DNA of 64,000 bases from Deltaproteobacteria bacterium (lineage in GTDB: Bacteria > Myxococcota_A > UBA9160 > PR03): positions 1 through 64,000 of the forward strand of contig JAPSFT010000020.1 in the NCBI GenBank assembly GCA_035063765.1, read 5' to 3'. The notes under the pieces were generated by a model, which was given only the letters and a program-made list of their open reading frames with translations, made no database searches and was not told the DNA's origin. A program made the position numbers and the translations under genes. This document shows, piece by piece, positions 26,713 to 34,876 of the stretch (position 1 is the stretch's first letter; every line of letters begins with the position of its first letter).

Positions 26713-27468
26713 CTAGTCCGTGCGGAGGCCCGTCGCCGCGCGCAGGCGCGCCTGGTACCAGGCGGGCGGCAGGATCGCGAGCAGCATGGCTCCCGACGCG
26801 ACCGGGGCGAGCAGGCCCGCCGGCAGCACGACCACCAGCGAGGTCGCGATGTTGCGCTCGAGCACCACGGCCGCCGCGTTGGCGAGCGAGATGCCGGTGC
26901 AGGCGACTCCGTAGATCGCGATGAGCGCGAAGCGATTCGTGACGACGGGATCGGCGAGCCCGAGCGCCAGGCGCCGCCGGGCGCGCCCGAAGTGGGCGAA
27001 GGCCTCGATCGCCGTCCACACGAAGGCCCCCGCGTAGCCGAGGTGGCAGACGAGCAGCCAGGCGCCGGTGGCGGCGACCGAGAGCGTTCCGGGCGGTGCG
27101 GCGGCGAGGCCGCGTAGGGCCCCGGCAAGGGCGATCGGCATGACGAGCGCCGCCGCTCCGACGATCCCCCGCGCCCAGCCGACGGCGGGACGGAAGGTCT
27201 GCTGCGCGAAGCCGTACAGGCAGAGGATCCCGACCTGCGTGATCAGCTCGGAGACGCCCCACAGGCCGACGTGGACGCGGTCCGCGGCGCCACCGAAGCC
27301 CGACGCCAGGCTCAGCGGCAGCGAGACGGTCGTGACGAGCAGGACGCCGGCGCCGAGCAGGAGCTCGGGCGCCCGCCTCGTGCGGCGCACGACCCAGAGC
27401 AGGCGCGCGCTGCACGCCGTGGCCGACAGCACGTAGAGGAGGAGGAGCGAGCCTGCGAGGATGAGCAT
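26713..27468 (-). CDS. seven-helix integral membrane protein of unknown function
   Basis: A 251-residue hydrophobic protein with about seven transmembrane segments: LILAGSLLLLYVLSATA, LLLGAGVLLVTTVSLPLSLA, a helix around QVGILCLYGF, IVGAAALVMPIALAGALRGL, a helix around AATGAWLLVCHLGYAGAF, FALIAIYGVACTGISLANAA and VVVLPAGLLAPVASGAMLLA. I recognise no catalytic motif or named family. The basic loop HFGRARRRLA places that loop in the cytoplasm. It lies alone on the minus strand between an acyl-CoA dehydrogenase operon and a GST gene. Confidence 0.7.
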   Translation of the reverse strand: MLILAGSLLLLYVLSATACSARLLWVVRRTRRAPELLLGAGVLLVTTVSLPLSLASGFGGAADRVHVGLWGVSELITQVGILCLYGFAQQTFRPAVGWARGIVGAAALVMPIALAGALRGLAAAPPGTLSVAATGAWLLVCHLGYAGAFVWTAIEAFAHFGRARRRLALGLADPVVTNRFALIAIYGVACTGISLANAAAVVLERNIATSLVVVLPAGLLAPVASGAMLLAILPPAWYQARLRAATGLRTD

Positions 27469-27544
27469 GCGGTTCCCCGGCGCTCCCTATCGGCCGCGAG
27501 GGATCCTCCCTTGAGGCCCGGAGCGCCGAGGCCGTGGCGGGTGG

Positions 27545-28321
27545 TCAGCGGACGGAGCGAGGGAGCACGGCGCGGCCCGCTGCGAGCTCGGCCCGGAACC
27601 AGTCCGCGAATCCCTGCGCGAGCAGCCACTCGATGCGATCCCCGCGCCAGACCACCCGCTCCGCCTCGTACGGCGAGGCGCCCGCGCCGAACGTCTCGCT
27701 CACGCTCCGCTTCACGTGGTCGAGATCCGCGCGCACGGCGGGAAGCGTACGCATCCGCCGGCTCCACGCACGCACGCGCGCGAAGGGGTCGAGCGCCACG
27801 CCGAGGAGCCCGAGCGACGAGACGTGCGGGAAGAGCGCGAGGTCCGCGATCGAGAGCTCGCCGCCGCAGACGAAGCCCTCCGCGCCGAGCGATCCGTCGA
27901 GGCGAGCGAGGAGCGCTCCGAGGTCGCGGCGCCCGGCCTCGACGAGGCCGGCAGGCGGCGCGTCGGCCCGCGCGTGGGTGGGCCAGATCCAGAGTGAGAT
28001 GTCGTGCACGATCGCGTCCAGCACCGTGTCGGCGATCCGCTGCCAGTATCGTGCTCGGGCGCGCAACGCGGGCGAACGCGGCAGCAAGGGCGGCTCCGGG
28101 AAGCGGTCCTCGAGGTAGGCTGCGATGTCGGCGGAGTCGACGATGACGAGGTCCCCGTCGGCGAGCACCGGGACCTCGGCGCGTACGTTCACCGCGGCCA
28201 GCCGGTCGCGTTCCGCGAGCGCGAGCGCGTCGATCGACTCGAACGCGACGCCCTTCCAGGACAGCGCCATGCGGATCTTGCGTGCGAAGGGACTGAAGGG
28301 GTTGTCGTAGAGCGTGAGCAC
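27545..28321 (-). CDS. glutathione S-transferase family protein
   Basis: A 258-residue protein starting at GTG 28321. The N-terminal thioredoxin-like domain reads VLTLYDNPFSPFARKIRMAL, with Ser/Phe in place of a catalytic Cys or Tyr, and continues RAEVPVLADGDLVIVDSADI, the cis-Pro loop and the glutathione-binding Ser-Asp pair. The C-terminal helical domain contains GGELSIADLALFPHVSSLGL, the N-capping motif of the GST core. Known members conjugate or isomerise electrophiles; this one has no obvious substrate. A c-type cytochrome gene is immediately upstream on the same strand. Confidence 0.87.
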   Translation of the reverse strand: MLTLYDNPFSPFARKIRMALSWKGVAFESIDALALAERDRLAAVNVRAEVPVLADGDLVIVDSADIAAYLEDRFPEPPLLPRSPALRARARYWQRIADTVLDAIVHDISLWIWPTHARADAPPAGLVEAGRRDLGALLARLDGSLGAEGFVCGGELSIADLALFPHVSSLGLLGVALDPFARVRAWSRRMRTLPAVRADLDHVKRSVSETFGAGASPYEAERVVWRGDRIEWLLAQGFADWFRAELAAGRAVLPRSVR

Positions 28322-28350
28322 GCGGGGTCCTCCGATCGGCGCGCCGTCGG

Positions 28351-28836
28351 TCAGTGCCGATGGTCGCCGGCAGCCGGCGCGAGCCCGGGGAAGCGCGTGG
28401 GCGCGTACTGCGCATGACACCCGAGGCAGCTCTCGACGAGCTGGTGGACGCGAAAGGCCGCGAGCTCGGGATCGCCGGCTGCCGCGGCGTCGGCGAGCCG
28501 CTCCGCCTGCGTGTGGAAGCGGCGATCGAGCGCGAGGAAGGGGGCGGGGAGGGCCCTGTGCAGCTCGGCCCGCTGCTCGGGAGCGAGCCGCTGCTCCAGG
28601 ATGAAGGAGCCCCGGATCTCGCGGGCGGTGCGCTCGAGGGCCGGCCAGTCGGCTCGCGCGAGCGCCGACACGGCGCGCTGGAGGCCGCCGTCGAGGTGCT
28701 GCATCTCGGCCACGAGCGCGGCACGCAGCGGCGGGGAGAGGGCCGCGGTCACCCCGGCCGTGTCCGCGCGTGCGAGCGCGGCTCCGGCGCAGCAGCCGAG
28801 GGCGACCAGGAGCGAGGGGAGCACGCGTGACGCCAT
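28351..28836 (-). CDS. periplasmic c-type cytochrome (class II-like)
   Basis: A 161-residue exported protein. Residues 1-24 form a signal peptide (RVLPSLLVALGCCAGAALA, cleavage near ARA). The rest is predominantly helical. A single haem-attachment motif CLGCH lies near the C-terminus (VHQLVESCLGCHAQYAPTRF), the arrangement of four-helix cytochrome c' / class II proteins. The conserved helix MQHLDGGLQRAVSALARADW precedes it. The C-terminus ends AGDHRH. Likely role: periplasmic electron transfer. It is followed by the GST gene 29 bases downstream. Confidence 0.82.
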   Translation of the reverse strand: MASRVLPSLLVALGCCAGAALARADTAGVTAALSPPLRAALVAEMQHLDGGLQRAVSALARADWPALERTAREIRGSFILEQRLAPEQRAELHRALPAPFLALDRRFHTQAERLADAAAAGDPELAAFRVHQLVESCLGCHAQYAPTRFPGLAPAAGDHRH

Positions 28837-28948
28837 CGGGTTGCCTCCGCCTGCGGCCGCGCGACAAGGTACCCGCCTGCCGCCGACATCCCGCCCGTCC
28901 CCCCGGCGCTGGCCCCGCTCGCGGCGCTGGCGCTATGCTGCGGCCGCC

Positions 28949-28964
28949 TTGACTCCAGAGTCAA
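28949..28964. promoter_or_regulatory. perfect palindrome upstream of acyl-CoA dehydrogenase pair
   Basis: TTGACTCCAGAGTCAA has two 7-base arms around a CA centre and lies 67 bases before the ATG at 29031. Its size and symmetry suit a TetR- or FadR-type dimer, as commonly found before fatty-acid catabolic genes. No regulator gene is adjacent, so the binding protein is unknown. Confidence 0.5.
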
Positions 28965-28980
28965 CCGACCCGGGGTCGAC

Positions 28981-29010
28981 CGCCCGGGAGCCGATCGCCC
29001 GGGAGCCGAT
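28981..29010. repeat. two tandem copies of a 15-base unit in the 5' leader
   Basis: The unit CGCCCGGGAGCCGAT occurs at 28981-28995 and 28996-29010, followed by a partial third copy. It lies between the palindrome and the ribosome-binding site AGGAG (29019-29023) of the acyl-CoA dehydrogenase gene. Confidence 0.8.
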
Positions 29011-29030
29011 CGCCGACAGGAGCCACCCGC

Positions 29031-30170
29031 ATGAACCTCGAGTTCTCCGAGGACCAGAAGTTCGTCCAGCACACGGCCCGCGAGTTCCTGACCAAGAACG
29101 CAGGCCTCGACGTGTGCCGCAAGGTCCTCGAGACGAAGGACGCGACCCACGACCCGGGTCTGTGGAAGGGCGTCGCCGAGATGGGCTGGCTCGGCGCGGC
29201 GGTGCCCGAGGCGCACGGCGGCGCGGGGCTCGGCCATCTGGAGCTCGTGCTGATCGCCGAGGAGATCGGCCGCGCGCTCGCGCCGATCCCCTTCGCCTCG
29301 TCGGTGGCGCTCTGCACCGAGGCGATCCTCCAGTTCGGCAGCGAGGCGCAGAAGCAGAAGTGGCTGCCGCGGCTCGCGGCCGGCGAGGCGATCGGCACCT
29401 TCGCGCTCGCCGAGGGGCCCGGCGACGCCGACGTCGCCTCGCTGGCGACGCGCTTCGCGAGCGGCAGGCTCACCGGGACCAAGCTCCCGGTCCTCGATGG
29501 CGAGGCGGCCGGCCTGGCCGTCGTCGTCGCCCAGGGCGAGCGGGGTCCCGTGCTCGCGCTCCTCGACCTCTCGGCGAAGGGCGTGACCCGCACGCGGGTC
29601 GAGTCCTTCGACCCGTCGCACTCGCTGGCCAGGCTCGAGCTGCGCGACGCCGGCGCCGAGCTGCTGGGCGGTGCGGACGGCGGCGCCGAGCGCGTCGCGA
29701 CCCTGCTCGACCGCGCCGCGGTCGTGATCGGCTTCGAGCAGCTCGGGGGCGCGACGCGCGCGCTCGAGATCACGCGGGAGTTCGCGCTCGGCCGCTACGC
29801 CTTCGGCCGCCCGATCGCGTCGTTCCAGGCGCTCAAGCACCGGCTCGCCGACCTCTACGCGAAGATCGAGATCGCGCGCTCGAACGGCTACTACGCGGCC
29901 TGGGCGCTGAGCAGCGGCAACGACGAGCTCGCCCTTGCCGCGTGCAGCTTCCGCGCCGCGGCGAGCGACGCCTTCGAGTCCGCCGCGCAGGAGATGATCC
30001 AGATCCACGGCGGCGTCGGCTTCACCTGGGAGTACGACTGCCACCTGTTCTACCGGCGCGCGCGCTGGCTGGCGGCGTCGATCGGCACGGCGAGCAGCTG
30101 GCGCGATCTGCTGATCACGCGCCTGGTCGCGCGCCAGGGCCAGGGCGGCGGCGACGCCCACGCCGAGTAG
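29031..30170 (+). CDS. acyl-CoA dehydrogenase, possible alpha/beta partner subunit
   Basis: A 379-residue acyl-CoA dehydrogenase with the ATG at 29031 preceded by AGGAG at 8-base spacing. Seen: MNLEFSEDQKFVQHTAREFL, GWLGAAVPEAHGGAGLGHLE, IPFASSVALCTEAILQFGSE, and the C-terminal MIQIHGGVGFTWEYDCHLFY. The middle domain is short and lacks the usual FAD-contacting Thr/Ser motif. The C-terminal position normally held by the catalytic Glu is not obvious, as in mycobacterial FadE subunits that work as heterotetramers with a second FadE. The next gene, 41 bases on, is the likely partner. Substrate could be steroid, branched or other complex acyl-CoA (inference). Confidence 0.85.
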   Translation: MNLEFSEDQKFVQHTAREFLTKNAGLDVCRKVLETKDATHDPGLWKGVAEMGWLGAAVPEAHGGAGLGHLELVLIAEEIGRALAPIPFASSVALCTEAILQFGSEAQKQKWLPRLAAGEAIGTFALAEGPGDADVASLATRFASGRLTGTKLPVLDGEAAGLAVVVAQGERGPVLALLDLSAKGVTRTRVESFDPSHSLARLELRDAGAELLGGADGGAERVATLLDRAAVVIGFEQLGGATRALEITREFALGRYAFGRPIASFQALKHRLADLYAKIEIARSNGYYAAWALSSGNDELALAACSFRAAASDAFESAAQEMIQIHGGVGFTWEYDCHLFYRRARWLAASIGTASSWRDLLITRLVARQGQGGGDAHAE

Positions 30171-30211
30171 TCCGTCCCTTCTCCAACGCGAAGCGAGCGA
30201 GGAACCCCGCC

Positions 30212-31456
30212 ATGGACTTCGACGACACCCCGCAGGAGGCTGCCTTCCGCGCCAAGGCGCGCGCCTGGCTCGAGCAGCACGCGAAGCCGCGCGACCCGAA
30301 CGCGATCGCCCCGAACCTGCTCGGCGAGCGCGAGAGCGCCGACGTGATCCAGAAGGCGAAGGACTGGCAGGCCACCAAGTTCGACGCGGGCTGGGCGTGC
30401 CTCACCTGGCCGAAGGAGTACGGCGGGCAGGGCCTCGGGCGCCTCGAGGCCGTGGTGTGGGGCCAGGAGGAGGGGAAGTTCGAGACCCCGCCGAACATCT
30501 ACGGGATCGGCCACGGCATGCTCGGGCCGACCCTGATGGCGCACGGCAGCGAGGAGCAGAAGCAGAAGTACATCCGCGAGATGGCGCGCGGCCAGGTGGT
30601 CTGGTGCCAGCTCTTCAGCGAGCCCGATGCCGGCAGCGACCTGGCGGGCCTGCGCACGAGCGCCGTGAAGGACGGCGGCGACTGGGTGCTCAACGGCCAG
30701 AAGATCTGGAGCACCGGGGCGCACTTCTGCGACTGGGGCATGATCGTGACGCGCACCGACCCGAACGCCGCGAAGCACGCCGGCCTCACCTACTTCATCG
30801 TCGACATGCACGCGAAGGGCGTCGAGGTGCGCCCGATCAAGCAGATCAACGGCGGCTCGGGCTTCAACGAGGTGTTCTTCACCGACGTGCGCGTTCCCGA
30901 CGCGAACCGCCTGGGCGCGGTCGGCGACGGCTGGCGCGTCGCGATCACGACGCTCATGAACGAGCGCGTCGCGATCGGCGCGGGCGGCGGCGCAGGGCGC
31001 TATCGCGACCTGATCAAGCTCGCGCAGGAGACGCGCCGCAACGGACGCCCGGCGATCGAGGACTCGGCGGTGCGCCAGAAGCTGGCCGACTTCTACATCC
31101 AGTCGAAGGGTCTCCAGTTCACGAGCTACCGCACGCTCTCGGCGCTCTCGCGCGGCGCCACGCCCGGGCCGGAGGGGGCGATCGGCAAGGCGGTGGGCGC
31201 GCCGATGGGCCAGGAGATGGCGCACTTCGCGCTCGAGCTGCAGGGCGCGATGGGCGCCGTCGCCGACGCGGCGATCGCGCCGCAGGACGCGGTCTGGCAG
31301 GAGATGTACCTGGGCACCCCGGGCCTGCGCATCGCGGGCGGCACCGACGAGATCCTGAAGAACATCATCGCCGAGCGCGTGCTGCGGCTGCCGCCCGAGA
31401 TCCGCGTCGACAAGGACCGGCCGTTCCGCGAGATCCCGACCGGATCGGTGAAGTAG
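30212..31456 (+). CDS. acyl-CoA dehydrogenase, FadE29-like
   Basis: A 414-residue acyl-CoA dehydrogenase starting at ATG 30212. Seen: FDAGWACLTWPKEYGGQGLG, WCQLFSEPDAGSDLAGLRTS (FAD/substrate loop), WVLNGQKIWSTGAHFCDWGM, VRPIKQINGGSGFNEVFFTD, and C-terminal PGLRIAGGTDEILKNIIAER. The INGGSGFNEVFF block is characteristic of the subfamily found in steroid-side-chain and complex-lipid degradation. The preceding gene encodes a divergent partner, so an alpha2beta2 enzyme is plausible. The longer in-frame upstream reading through the previous gene is a GC-rich artefact and is not used. Confidence 0.9.
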   Translation: MDFDDTPQEAAFRAKARAWLEQHAKPRDPNAIAPNLLGERESADVIQKAKDWQATKFDAGWACLTWPKEYGGQGLGRLEAVVWGQEEGKFETPPNIYGIGHGMLGPTLMAHGSEEQKQKYIREMARGQVVWCQLFSEPDAGSDLAGLRTSAVKDGGDWVLNGQKIWSTGAHFCDWGMIVTRTDPNAAKHAGLTYFIVDMHAKGVEVRPIKQINGGSGFNEVFFTDVRVPDANRLGAVGDGWRVAITTLMNERVAIGAGGGAGRYRDLIKLAQETRRNGRPAIEDSAVRQKLADFYIQSKGLQFTSYRTLSALSRGATPGPEGAIGKAVGAPMGQEMAHFALELQGAMGAVADAAIAPQDAVWQEMYLGTPGLRIAGGTDEILKNIIAERVLRLPPEIRVDKDRPFREIPTGSVK

Positions 31457-31470
31457 GGGCCCAGGGCGGA

Positions 31471-32895
31471 TCAGCGGCAGGGCTTGCCGAGCGCGGCCAG
31501 CACGTCGCAGGCGGCGGGCAACAGGGCGGGCTCCGCGCCGGGCGCCTCGCTGCGCGCCTGTGCCGCTTCGAAGAACGCGGCGCGCGCCGCACGCGCGTCG
31601 CCGCTCGCGGCGATCGCGAGCGCCAGGACTCCGCTTGCGTGCGCGGCCGCGAGGCTGGTTCCGTCGCCGAAGGCGAAGCCCTCGCCCGGCACCGTCGAGA
31701 GCACCTCGACGCCGGGCGCGAGGATCTCGACCGACGCGCCGCGGTTGCCGCGCGCGTAGGGCGCGCCGTTGCGGTCGACGGCGCCGACCCCGATCACCGA
31801 GGGGTAGGCGGCCGGATAGCGGGGCTCCGCGACCCCCTCGTTGCCGGCCGCGGCGACCACCACCACACCGAGCTCGTCCATGCGGTCCATCGCCTTGCGC
31901 AGCAGGCGGTTCGGAGGGCCCACCAGCGACAGGTTGAGGAGCTGCGCGCCCTGGCCCCAGGCGACGTCGACCCCGCGCAGGAGCTCGAAGAGCCGGCACT
32001 CGTCGGCGGCGCTCGCGCCGCGCGGGCGGCAGACGGGGATCCCGACCAGCTCCGCTCCCGGCGCGATCCCCGCGATGCCGAAGCCGTTGCTTGCGACCGC
32101 GCGCACGACGCCGGCCATCAAGGTGCCGTGGGTGCCGGGGCCCGCGGGAGCCGGGGCGCCGGGCGCGTCGGACAGCGGCGCGAGACGGACGCCTGCGAGA
32201 TCGCGATGGCCCACGTCCGGCGCGGAGTCGAGGAGGGCCACGCGCGCACCGCGCCCGTCGCTCGTCGGCCAGGCGCGCTCGGCGCCGCTCCGGTCGAGGC
32301 CCCACTGGAGGGGGCGATAGGGGTCGTCACCCGCCGCCGGCGCGAGCGGACGCAGCTCTGCCTGCGCGCCGGTGTAGACGTCGTTGGGAACCGTCACCGC
32401 CTCGCCGGGGGCATCCGTCACCAGCGCGGCCGGATCGAGCCCGGGTGGCCCCGACACGTGCACGACCGTCGCGCACAGGATCGGGCTGAAGTACGAGCTC
32501 GCGACCGAGGCGCCCGGCGCCAGCTCGAAGTCGGTCGGGACCTTGCCGTCGGGCCCCTTCGGCAGGACCAGCAGGACCTCGCTCGGGGGCTCTGCCGCCG
32601 GCTCTGCGACGGGACGCGTGGCCGGCAGCGGGACGATTGCGCCCGGGCCCCCGCTGCGTTCGCCGGTGCTCGAGGGCTGGACGCCAGGCTCCCTGGGAGC
32701 CGCTGCGAGGGCCCCGGTGTCGTCGCGAGCCGCGGTGGGGTCCGCGGCGTCCTCGGGCGGGATCGGCCCGCACCCGTCGGGCGCGCCGGCCGCCGCCGGT
32801 GAGGACGCCGCCGGTACGTGCGGCGCCCCACGCGCGCCGGGGCTCGCGGCCGAGGCGCTTCCGGCGAGGAGCAGCGCCAGCAGCGCTGCTCCCAT
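31471..32895 (-). CDS. secreted subtilisin-like (S8) serine protease
   Basis: A 474-residue exported protease starting at ATG 32895. Residues 1-17 form a signal peptide (GAALLALLLAGSASAAS). A Pro/Ala-rich linker runs to ~105. A propeptide-like segment follows at ~105-174, ending LVTDAPGEAVTVPNDVY. The S8 catalytic domain covers ~190-450 with Asp223 (VALLDSAPD), His256 (GPGTHGTLMAGVV), oxyanion Asn352 (VVAAAGNEG) and Ser414 (FGDGTSLAAAHASGVLAL). Four cysteines (C141, C289, C300 and one near the C-terminus) could form disulfides. It is last in a minus-strand series with an ECF sigma factor and a membrane anti-sigma factor whose periplasmic domain also looks like an S8 propeptide. Confidence 0.93.
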   Translation of the reverse strand: MGAALLALLLAGSASAASPGARGAPHVPAASSPAAAGAPDGCGPIPPEDAADPTAARDDTGALAAAPREPGVQPSSTGERSGGPGAIVPLPATRPVAEPAAEPPSEVLLVLPKGPDGKVPTDFELAPGASVASSYFSPILCATVVHVSGPPGLDPAALVTDAPGEAVTVPNDVYTGAQAELRPLAPAAGDDPYRPLQWGLDRSGAERAWPTSDGRGARVALLDSAPDVGHRDLAGVRLAPLSDAPGAPAPAGPGTHGTLMAGVVRAVASNGFGIAGIAPGAELVGIPVCRPRGASAADECRLFELLRGVDVAWGQGAQLLNLSLVGPPNRLLRKAMDRMDELGVVVVAAAGNEGVAEPRYPAAYPSVIGVGAVDRNGAPYARGNRGASVEILAPGVEVLSTVPGEGFAFGDGTSLAAAHASGVLALAIAASGDARAARAAFFEAAQARSEAPGAEPALLPAACDVLAALGKPCR

Positions 32896-32950
32896 GGATC
32901 CACCGGCGCACGCGCGCCGGCGCGTCCGCCCCGCCCCCGTGCGCCGCGCG

Positions 32951-33637
32951 CTAGGGCCGCAACGGTTCGGCGAAGGACGCGACACCCGTCCCCTCGGCGC
33001 GCAGCAACGCCGCCGCCGCGCTCGCGTCCGCGCCCGGCGGCAGCTCGACCTGGTAGCGCCCGAGCGGGGACGGTCCCGAGACCAGCTCGGCGCCGAGCCC
33101 GCGCAGCGAAGTCTGGATGCGTTCGGCCGTGGCGTCGCTGCGGAAGACCACGTCGAGCGCGACCGCGCCCTCGGCCGCGAGCGGGGTCTCGCCGGCCACC
33201 GTGTAGACCGGCTCGCCGCCCAGCCAATCGCGCCCGACCCAGCCGCCGAGCCCGCCCGCCAGCACCGCCAGGCCCACGCTGGCGGCGATCTGCACGCCGC
33301 TCCTCATCCACACCGAACGGCGTCGGCGTACCGGCGCCTCGAGCCGGGGTGCGGGCGCGTGCACCGACAGGGGCGCCCGGGAGGCGGCGAGCGGCGCCGA
33401 CTCGATCCCGTCCGCCTCGACCAGCGCGAGCACGCGGGCGAAGAGCTGCTCGGGGTCGGCGGGCGTCACGGACGCTTCGGCGCGGCCGGCGAGCACCGCG
33501 ATCTCCTCCCGGCACGCCGCACACACCGCCGCGTGTGCCTCGACCGCACCGCGCTGCGCGTCGCCCAGGGCTTCGGGGTACCAGGCGATCCATTCGAGGA
33601 TCTCGGCCGGGCAGGTGTCGGGCGAACGGTCCGTCAT
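32951..33637 (-). CDS. membrane anti-sigma factor with zinc-finger and propeptide-like periplasmic domain
   Basis: A 228-residue protein. The N-terminal cytoplasmic domain has the anti-sigma zinc-finger pattern His35-x3-Cys39-x2-Cys42 (EAHAAVCAACREEI), with Cys9 as the probable fourth ligand. One TM helix lies at ~113-135 (GVQIAASVGLAVLAGGLGGW). The periplasmic domain (~155-228) reads LRGLGAELVSGPSPLGRYQV, then ELPPGADASAAAALLRAE and GVASFAEPLRP. This matches the fold pattern of subtilase (I9 / fervidolysin-type) propeptides, including the xxxAEP ending. The gene overlaps the ECF sigma stop by four bases. Known: such anti-sigmas hold the sigma factor at the membrane. The propeptide likeness is my own reading. 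Confidence 0.85.
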   Translation of the reverse strand: MTDRSPDTCPAEILEWIAWYPEALGDAQRGAVEAHAAVCAACREEIAVLAGRAEASVTPADPEQLFARVLALVEADGIESAPLAASRAPLSVHAPAPRLEAPVRRRRSVWMRSGVQIAASVGLAVLAGGLGGWVGRDWLGGEPVYTVAGETPLAAEGAVALDVVFRSDATAERIQTSLRGLGAELVSGPSPLGRYQVELPPGADASAAAALLRAEGTGVASFAEPLRP

Positions 33638-34248
33638 CGGCCGGCGTCCTCCACCCCGCGCCGCTCGAGGCCACGGCGCAGCCGGGCGCGGGCCCGGGAC
33701 ACGCGGGTCTTGACCGTGCCCTCCGGGACGCCGAGCCGGCGCGCGATCTCGTCGTAGGCGAGGCCTTCGACCACCGCGAGCTCGAGCAGCTCGCGCTGCT
33801 CGCCCGGCATCTCGTCGAGGGCGCGATGGACGATCCGCAGCTCGTCGCGGGCGAGCAGGCGCCCGTCGGCGTCGCCGTCATCGGCGACCCGGTGCAGCGA
33901 CTCGACCTTGGTCGGTACCACCGCGGCGCGCTTCAGGCGCGAGCGGTCGCGATGCGCGCCGGTCGCCTTGAAGTTCGCGATCCCGAAGATCCAGGTGGAA
34001 GGCCGCGAGGCGCCCTGGAAGCGGTCGATGCTGCGCCAGACCTCGAAGAACACGTCGGCCACCACCTCTTCGGCGAGCCCGGGATCGTGGAGCCTGCGCA
34101 TGACGAAGTGGAACATCCTCCCCTGGTAGCGCTGGAACAGCGCCCGCAGGGCGCCGCTGTCGCGCTCGCGGATGCGCGCCAGGAGGACCTCGTCGCTCGC
34201 GACGGACGGGTCCGCCCCGGGATGCACGGAGAGCCGGCGTTCGCTCAT
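33634..34248 (-). CDS. ECF-type RNA polymerase sigma factor
   Basis: A 204-residue extracytoplasmic-function sigma factor with ATG at 34248. Region 2: LRALFQRYQGRMFHFVMRRL, HDPGLAEEVVADVFFEVWRS and WIFGIANFKATGAHR. A short variable linker follows. Region 4: LDEMPGEQRELLELAVVEGL, YDEIARRLGVPEGTVKTRVS and RARARLRRGL. Regions 1 and 3 are absent, as expected. The start of the anti-sigma gene overlaps its stop (ATGA), the standard sigma/anti-sigma pairing. The protease gene follows. The regulon is unknown; the adjacent proline-rich and TPR/beta-barrel genes on the same strand are candidates. Confidence 0.95.
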   Translation of the reverse strand: MSERRLSVHPGADPSVASDEVLLARIRERDSGALRALFQRYQGRMFHFVMRRLHDPGLAEEVVADVFFEVWRSIDRFQGASRPSTWIFGIANFKATGAHRDRSRLKRAAVVPTKVESLHRVADDGDADGRLLARDELRIVHRALDEMPGEQRELLELAVVEGLAYDEIARRLGVPEGTVKTRVSRARARLRRGLERRGVEDAGR

Positions 34249-34311
34249 GGCTGTCCCGTGTGTCGCCCCTCGGCCGAGGGCGGTTTCCCCGGGCTCCTGG
34301 GGGGCATGACG

Positions 34312-34812
34312 CTACGGCAATCCGGGCAGGGTCCCCGGTCCGACCGGCGGCTCGACCACCGTCGGAGGCGACGGGGCGGGAGGGGCCGGCGGCAGCGCCG
34401 GTGGCGGGGGCGGCGCGACGGCCGGGGGACCCGCCGGGCTCGGAGCGGCGGGCGGGGGCTGCACCGGAGGGCTCCCGGCGACCTGCGTCGGCTCCGCCGG
34501 CCTGCCGCACGGGGTGCCCGGGTCCGCGCACGAGCCCGGGCCCGGGAAGAACTCGGCCTCGGGCGGAGCCGCACCGCCCCCGCCGGGCCGGGCCGCGACG
34601 TCGGCCGGATCGAAGCGGCTTCGGGCCGGGGCCGGTGAGGATGCGCAGGCACCCCCGGCGCAGGGGTCGCGGACCAGGCTCTCGGCGCAGGGCCCGGCCG
34701 GCGCCACCTGCCAGCGGCGGGGACCCGCGGCCCCTGCGGCGGCGGCGAGCGACAGGCCGAACACGAGCGCTCCGACCAGCGCGAGACGGGATTGGAACGG
34801 TGCGGGCTGCAT
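34312..34812 (-). CDS. secreted proline-rich low-complexity protein
   Basis: A 166-residue protein starting at ATG 34812. A signal peptide (FQSRLALVGALVFGLSLAAA, cleavage after AGA) is followed by a segment with six cysteines in three pairs (PCAESLVRDPCAGGACASS, then GSCADPGTPCG), which could form disulfides. The C-terminal half is almost pure Pro/Ala/Gly (PPPPPALPPAPPAPSPP). No enzymatic domain is visible. Proline-rich tails of this kind often span peptidoglycan or act as flexible spacers. Low-complexity sequence makes any assignment weak. It lies 63 bases upstream of the ECF sigma gene and just downstream of a 14-bp minisatellite. Confidence 0.65.
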   Translation of the reverse strand: MQPAPFQSRLALVGALVFGLSLAAAAGAAGPRRWQVAPAGPCAESLVRDPCAGGACASSPAPARSRFDPADVAARPGGGGAAPPEAEFFPGPGSCADPGTPCGRPAEPTQVAGSPPVQPPPAAPSPAGPPAVAPPPPPALPPAPPAPSPPTVVEPPVGPGTLPGLP

Positions 34813-34876
34813 CGGGATCCCTCCGGCCCTGGCCCTTCGCCAGGTCCTCGTCAGTGCCCCCAACCCCAGGCTTCGT

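Noticed and set aside
28511-30211. A very long in-frame N-terminal extension of the acyl-CoA dehydrogenase at 30212
   Set aside because: It overlaps another acyl-CoA dehydrogenase in a different frame and has no domain; the ATG at 30212 with its ribosome-binding site gives the normal family length.
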